Assembly (NCBI GenBank): GCA_027603945.1 | Contig: JADIIU010000175.1 | Location: 1 to 22,664, forward strand | Direction: 5' to 3' | Source: Terramyces sp. JEL0728 | Taxonomy: Eukaryota; Chytridiomycota; Chytridiomycetes; Rhizophydiales; Terramycetaceae | Length of the DNA stretch: 22,664 bases | Part shown: positions 18,796-22,664 of the stretch, one piece after another | Layout of the letters: each line of letters starts with the position of its first letter | Position numbering within the stretch: the stretch's first letter is position 1 | Position numbers and translations under genes: made by a program | The notes under the pieces: model-generated | Database searches by the model: none | What the model was told of the DNA's origin: nothing | What the model saw: only the letters and a program-made list of their open reading frames with translations

Positions 18796-19914
18796 TTCGA
18801 GTATTAATTGTGCATATTATTTTTCCGCACTGTTTATCGAGAAACTTTAGAGGAATGAGTGGTTCAGCACAGATACAAGTTAACAATATGAACCCTATGC
18901 CCAGATCTGCTGGATCCGATCTGCGGCTAAACCAAAATGTAGTCTACATTTGATGTAATGCTTCAAAAAGCCGTCCAACCTAAACATTACAGCAGTTGGA
19001 AATCCTGAGTCACAAGCGCGTGAAACCAATGCACATAATCTTGAATCATCCCAAGGAAATACTCTGCAATATCCAAGTATTTAAAGAAGGAAGCTTGTCA
19101 TGCTGCCTTCAATCAAGTCTCTGAAAGTAAACAAGTTTCAAATACGCTCCTTCAGTTGTACGCCTTCAAATTGTAAGAATTACTTGCAGACAACTGGAAT
19201 AATGTAGCTTAGTAACGGAAAAGGAATAATTAGTCATAGCCCTTCCATATGGCGAAACTGCGTAAATTAAAGTCAGTTGAGTCTGTGAGAGATCTATCAA
19301 TTCAAATTTTTAAGCAAACCAGGATTTCAAACTGAAACGGACTAAACGTCTCAAGCAGACAATTAAGCTTTGCTGAATCACAAATAATATATTTCAAGCA
19401 GAGGCTATTTGGTCACAAGCGCTCTTTAGTTTCCCTGTTTGTTTGTCGTGTTTCCAAACTCACCTCTTTAACGCAATTTAGGCTATCTGGAACTGCGAAG
19501 ACAAAATGTCAAAAATGAGCGATTTTTGCGTGAACGATGTGCAAAAGCGTTGGACTTGATTCAGCCTGGAATTATTACCCAGGAGCTGGTGCTACGAGTT
19601 AGTGAAATTACATAACAAACACTGGTAGTTTTGGAATTCAATTTCGATTTTTTTTCAATAGACAAAGATTTCCGATATACCACATGAATTGAGTTTGCCA
19701 AGACCCCCACAGGTGCAATAGATACAGAAAAAGCAGTAGAAACGATAAACAGCCCTTTATCTGCTTGATTTTATTCTAGATCACGTCAATCTGGCAAGTT
19801 TACTCCAATTCGTTCCAAAAAATTCCAGTTAGTGGTTCTCGATGTCCGGAATTGGAAAGACTCGATCATGGATTATTACCATACCTTAGCAACGTTAATG
19901 GGCGCCATAGTGAC
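18796..19914. other. long region upstream of tyrosinase 1, with unresolved open segments
   Basis: This 1.1-kb stretch has no gene I can define. Several plus-strand segments look protein-like: an ATG frame from 18855 (MSGSAQIQVNNMNPMPRSAG), a frame at 19472-19612 (ERFLRERCAKALDLIQPGII), and one from 19662 (TKISDIPHELSLPRPPQV). They can be joined only by introns of variable length, and no AATAAA follows the last stop. It could be a decayed gene, a gene with unusual introns, or chance. The 11-mer GTCACAAGCGC occurs twice here and once in the tyrosinase signal-peptide codons. Confidence 0.35.
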
Positions 19915-19922
19915 TATAAAAG
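19915..19922 (+). promoter_or_regulatory. TATA box of tyrosinase 1
   Basis: TATAAAAG, 30 bases before the ATG at 19945. The open frame extends upstream to an ATG at 19852, but that would place the TATA box inside the coding region, so this element decides the start. The second tyrosinase has the same octamer at nearly the same distance. Confidence 0.75.
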
Positions 19923-19944
19923 CACTGAAGTTCACAGTATTTTA

Positions 19945-21231
19945 ATGCAGTTCCTTGCTTTATTGGTCACAAGCGCTTTAGCAGCTACTGTCCCATGCTC
20001 AACAGTAGACACTAGAGTAGAATGGAGAAGACTGCCAGCTGCAAATCAAAATGCTTACATTCAGGCTGTTCGCTGTTTGAAGTTCAATACTCCATCACGC
20101 TTACCAAACTCTGGGAGTTTTTCTCTCTATGATGATTTGGTTTATATTCACAGCCAAGCTGTCCAAGTAGCACACAATCACCCTGCTTTCTTGCCATGGC
20201 ATAGACTAATGTTGTCTGTATACAACGGGTTCTTGCGTTCAGAGTGCAAGTACACTGGACCTATGCCATACTGGGACTGGACCATCGACTCCCAAGCTCC
20301 TGAAATGTCTCCAATTTGGGCTTCAACTGCTTTTGGTGGAAATGGCAACCAATTTGGCTGTCTTCAAGCACCATTCGCTGATTTCTACCGTAGAGATGCC
20401 AACAACCCTCAGCAATTTGTTTGTGTGCAAAGAAAATGGGTTAACGCTGGAAACCCGCTTCAAGGTGCGTATGTTGCTCCTGTATCCATTCAATGGATTA
20501 ATCAACAATCCACCACCTATGATCTTTTCAGGCAATACATGGAAATTTACCCACACAACACTGTCCATGCTTCTATCTGCGGGGATATGTGCGACCCAAG
20601 AATCTCTGTCAATGACCCAATCTTCTTTATGCACCATGGAAACGTCGATAGATTATGGTCTGTTTGGCAACACTCTAATCCTCAACATCAAAATGCTTTT
20701 GGGGGTTCTGGTGCTGATGTTGCTGCTGCAATCACTGATATCATGAACATGTTTGGGCTTGTAAACAACTATCCGGTTTATGAATTGCTCTCAACTATTG
20801 GCGGTGGTGCTGACGGAAAAATGTGTTATGTCTATGACAACACAGCTCCAACTGCCGCACCTTCCAAAGCTGTTACTCCATCAAACGGCAGTGCGGCAAA
20901 CTCTAATATTTCAAAGCGCAACAATATCTCACCCCATCCGTTTGATCGTACCGACAAGCTCAATATTCGTTACGTAGAACCTCTCTCGACTGAATTCCTA
21001 AAGAAATGGAAGTACAATGACAACGAAATCAAGCTTGTTCGAAAGATTGAAGAAACTCTGCGAAAGATTACCGAGGAAATCAACCTGGATCCAGAATATC
21101 TTTCTCCTGTCAGATTGGAATTGTTGGAAAAGGGAGTACAAAATGGATGGGTCGACAAGACTCCTGAACAACAAGCAAAAGACGAACAGTCTGTCTTGGC
21201 TGCATTGAAAAGGGCAATGACTCATATTTAA
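19945..21231 (+). CDS. secreted tyrosinase 1 (type-3 copper monophenol/diphenol oxidase)
   Basis: 428-residue tyrosinase that would hydroxylate monophenols and oxidise diphenols to quinones for melanin-like pigment. A signal peptide (MQFLALLVTSALAA) is followed by the CuA site with H69, H77 and H86 (YIHSQAV, HNHPAFLPWHR) and the CuB site with HNTVH and NDPIFFMHHGNVDRLW. PMPYWDWT is the usual conserved core. After about residue 310 comes a C-terminal extension with a dibasic SKRNN and a charged helical end. In fungal tyrosinases such extensions cover the active site until cleaved; here that is inference. The gene is intronless. The start was chosen from the TATA box position and by alignment to tyrosinase 2. 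The stop overlaps AATAAA (21230-21235). Confidence 0.96.
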   Translation: MQFLALLVTSALAATVPCSTVDTRVEWRRLPAANQNAYIQAVRCLKFNTPSRLPNSGSFSLYDDLVYIHSQAVQVAHNHPAFLPWHRLMLSVYNGFLRSECKYTGPMPYWDWTIDSQAPEMSPIWASTAFGGNGNQFGCLQAPFADFYRRDANNPQQFVCVQRKWVNAGNPLQGAYVAPVSIQWINQQSTTYDLFRQYMEIYPHNTVHASICGDMCDPRISVNDPIFFMHHGNVDRLWSVWQHSNPQHQNAFGGSGADVAAAITDIMNMFGLVNNYPVYELLSTIGGGADGKMCYVYDNTAPTAAPSKAVTPSNGSAANSNISKRNNISPHPFDRTDKLNIRYVEPLSTEFLKKWKYNDNEIKLVRKIEETLRKITEEINLDPEYLSPVRLELLEKGVQNGWVDKTPEQQAKDEQSVLAALKRAMTHI

Positions 21232-21235
21232 TAAA

Positions 21236-21927
21236 TGTTTTCATTCAGAGTAATAATTCATGTAATCACATTTTGAAAAAAGATCTTGTTCAAGTCTATT
21301 GAGATATTCAACCAGGACTTTTGCCCTGAAGGTTTGTGCCAAATTTGGCCAGGATGAATGGGTATATAGTAGTTCATATTTTGTGATTAACCCCACACAA
21401 TATTAAATTATTCCTTGGGTTTCCTTTTTTGATGTTTGCTAAATTAAAAACACAGCACTGGAAACTGTTTCACAACGGCTCGAATTATGCGTTATTTTTG
21501 CTTTGGCTTCTTGTGCAGCTAAAAAATTCAAAGTAACTTTGATACAGCTTCGGCATTGCCTGGCTACGCATATGTCGGGCAAGGTGATTTTGATTTATCA
21601 CTCAAACGTAGAATTGGGGTTTAACTGGCATCCAAAAGAGACAGTTTCTTGTTTACTTTGGGTTGGGGGTACACTGTCTCAAGCCCGGGGCTGGGATTTG
21701 AAAAAAAAATTTGACATGCCCCACACTGGATTCCGTGTCCAAAGTTGTAGATAAATGGAATTTTCTTTGACAACTTCAAAGATAGCCCATCCAATATGCA
21801 GAACCCAAGTTTCTACAGCGGTTTAGACCTGCAGGAAACAGAAATATCGTAAAAACCACGTTTGTTTTGGCATCCCAATATAGCAACACCGCGGCCTGAG
21901 AAACACAAAGAAACGGTGAGAAATAGG
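21236..21927. other. intergenic region between the two tyrosinase genes
   Basis: About 690 bases upstream of tyrosinase 2. There is no AATAAA on either strand and no gene I can support. A frame from ATG 21487 becomes open to about 21619 (TASALPGYAYVGQGDFDLSL) if a 21-nt GT...AAG segment is removed, but that acceptor is not TAG or CAG and there is no polyadenylation signal. It probably holds the tyrosinase 2 promoter. Confidence 0.45.
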
Positions 21928-21935
21928 TATAAAAG
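21928..21935 (+). promoter_or_regulatory. TATA box of tyrosinase 2
   Basis: TATAAAAG, 40 bases before the ATG at 21968, the same octamer as at tyrosinase 1. Confidence 0.75.
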
Positions 21936-21967
21936 CTGTCAAAATCTGTACACTTTACTAAAATAAA

Positions 21968-22664
21968 ATGCAAGTTATTAATTTATTGATTGCTACTGCT
22001 ATCGCTGGAAATGTTCCTGCTTCTACTGGCTGCAAAACTGTCACCAACCACGTGGAATGGAGAAGAATGACTCCTGCCAACCAAAAGGGCTATATCCAAG
22101 CTGTCAGATGTTTGAAATTCAACACCAAATCAAAGTTGCCAGCTTCTGTCGGGTCAAAGTCCATCTACGATGATATGGTCTACATCCACAACCAAGCTGT
22201 GGAAATTGCTCACAGCCACCCAGCTTTCTTGCCATGGCACAGATTGATGCTCGGCACTTACTGGGGATTCTTGCAAAACGAGTGCAAGTACACTGGACCA
22301 ATGCCATACTGGGACTGGACCATCGACTCTCAAGCTCCTGAACTGTCTCCAATCTGGGCTTCAGCTGCTTTTGGTGGAAATGGCGATGCTGCTACTGGCT
22401 GTATCCAAGCTCCATTTGCTGATTTCACCCGCAAAGATATGGATAATCCAAGCCAGACTGTTTGTGTCCAGCGCCAATGGAGCAACGCAACCAACCCATT
22501 AATGGGAGCCCAAGTTTCTCCAGTTACTATCCAATTCATTATGCAGCAAAAAGATTTCGACCACTTTAGACAATACTTGGAAGGTTACCCACACAACACG
22601 GTCCATGAATCTATCTGCGGGGATATGTGCGACCCAAGAATCTCTGTCAATGACCCAATCTTCT
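21968..22664 (+). CDS. secreted tyrosinase 2, cut by the window end
   Basis: Tandem paralogue of tyrosinase 1 with 232 codons visible and the frame still open at the last base. A signal peptide (MQVINLLIATAIAGNVPA) precedes CKTVTNHVEWRRM. The CuA site has YIHNQAVEIAH and HSHPAFLPWHRLML, PMPYWDWTIDSQAPE follows, and the visible part of CuB shows HNTVH and NDPIF. The third CuB histidine and the C-terminal extension lie beyond the window. No intron is seen. Codons end in C more often than in tyrosinase 1, which may reflect higher expression. The last 55 bases are identical to the matching part of tyrosinase 1. Confidence 0.95.
   Translation, partial: MQVINLLIATAIAGNVPASTGCKTVTNHVEWRRMTPANQKGYIQAVRCLKFNTKSKLPASVGSKSIYDDMVYIHNQAVEIAHSHPAFLPWHRLMLGTYWGFLQNECKYTGPMPYWDWTIDSQAPELSPIWASAAFGGNGDAATGCIQAPFADFTRKDMDNPSQTVCVQRQWSNATNPLMGAQVSPVTIQFIMQQKDFDHFRQYLEGYPHNTVHESICGDMCDPRISVNDPIF

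Noticed and set aside
19770..19911. Minus-strand mini gene ending at AATAAA near 19770 and starting MAPINVAK
   Set aside because: No intron of the local type joins the start to the end frame, and it would run through the tyrosinase promoter.
19852..19944. 31-codon upstream extension of the tyrosinase 1 frame
   Set aside because: It contains the TATA box at 19915-19922 and no signal peptide; the ATG at 19945 opens a clear signal peptide and aligns with tyrosinase 2.
21487..21757. Candidate exons between the tyrosinases (TASALPGYAYVGQGDF)
   Set aside because: It needs an AAG acceptor unlike all other introns, the next junction is ambiguous, and no AATAAA lies in the gap.
1..22664. CRISPR arrays, insertion sequences, transposons, riboswitches
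   Set aside because: No transposase, terminal inverted repeats or spaced repeat arrays were seen, and the gene structures are eukaryotic.

Overview
The window looks like a very compact nuclear segment from a fungus. Supporting evidence is a Zn2Cys6 transcription factor with the fungal middle homology region, fungal-type secreted tyrosinases, NPC2-like ML proteins, a thiol-type glutathione peroxidase, a mitochondrial uL5 and a Snf2/Sth1 remodeller. A germinal-centre kinase carrying a CNH domain hints at an early-diverging (non-Dikarya) fungus, but that is inference and I cannot name the species.

Layout. Bases 1-1360 hold two small paralogous proteins flanking an unrecognised protein. Then, on the plus strand, come the Zn2Cys6 factor (1437-3014), a seven-helix membrane protein (3238-4376), mitochondrial uL5 (4496-5581) and a GCK kinase with CNH domain and repetitive Pro-rich tail (6023-9943). 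On the minus strand follow an ER-type thioredoxin-like membrane protein (9991-10779), a TCAIM-like protein (10874-11673), the Snf2/Sth1 ATPase (11705-15651), a probable small hidden gene (15749-16014) and two tandem ML-domain secreted proteins. The plus strand resumes with glutathione peroxidase (18298-18786) and two tandem tyrosinases, the second cut by the window end. Housekeeping genes are separated by tens of bases. The secreted/stress genes have 440-1100 base upstream regions.

The main discovery is the gene architecture. Reading the proteins across frame breaks resolves 19 spliceosomal introns, 18 of them in genes confirmed by domain or ORF continuity, all only 19-23 nt long. They start GT (mostly GTA), end TAG or CAG, and carry a TAAY/TCAY branch-like motif whose A lies just 5 or 6 nt before the exon. 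None can be read through without a frameshift or an in-frame stop. In addition, every full-length gene has AATAAA at or just after its stop codon, and in eight of them AATAAA overlaps the stop itself. These two rules help fix gene ends and revealed one gene that would otherwise be missed.

No classical operon-like pathway is apparent. The 16-22.6 kb end is a cluster of secreted or oxidative-stress functions: two lipid-binding ML proteins, a peroxidase and two melanin-type tyrosinases.
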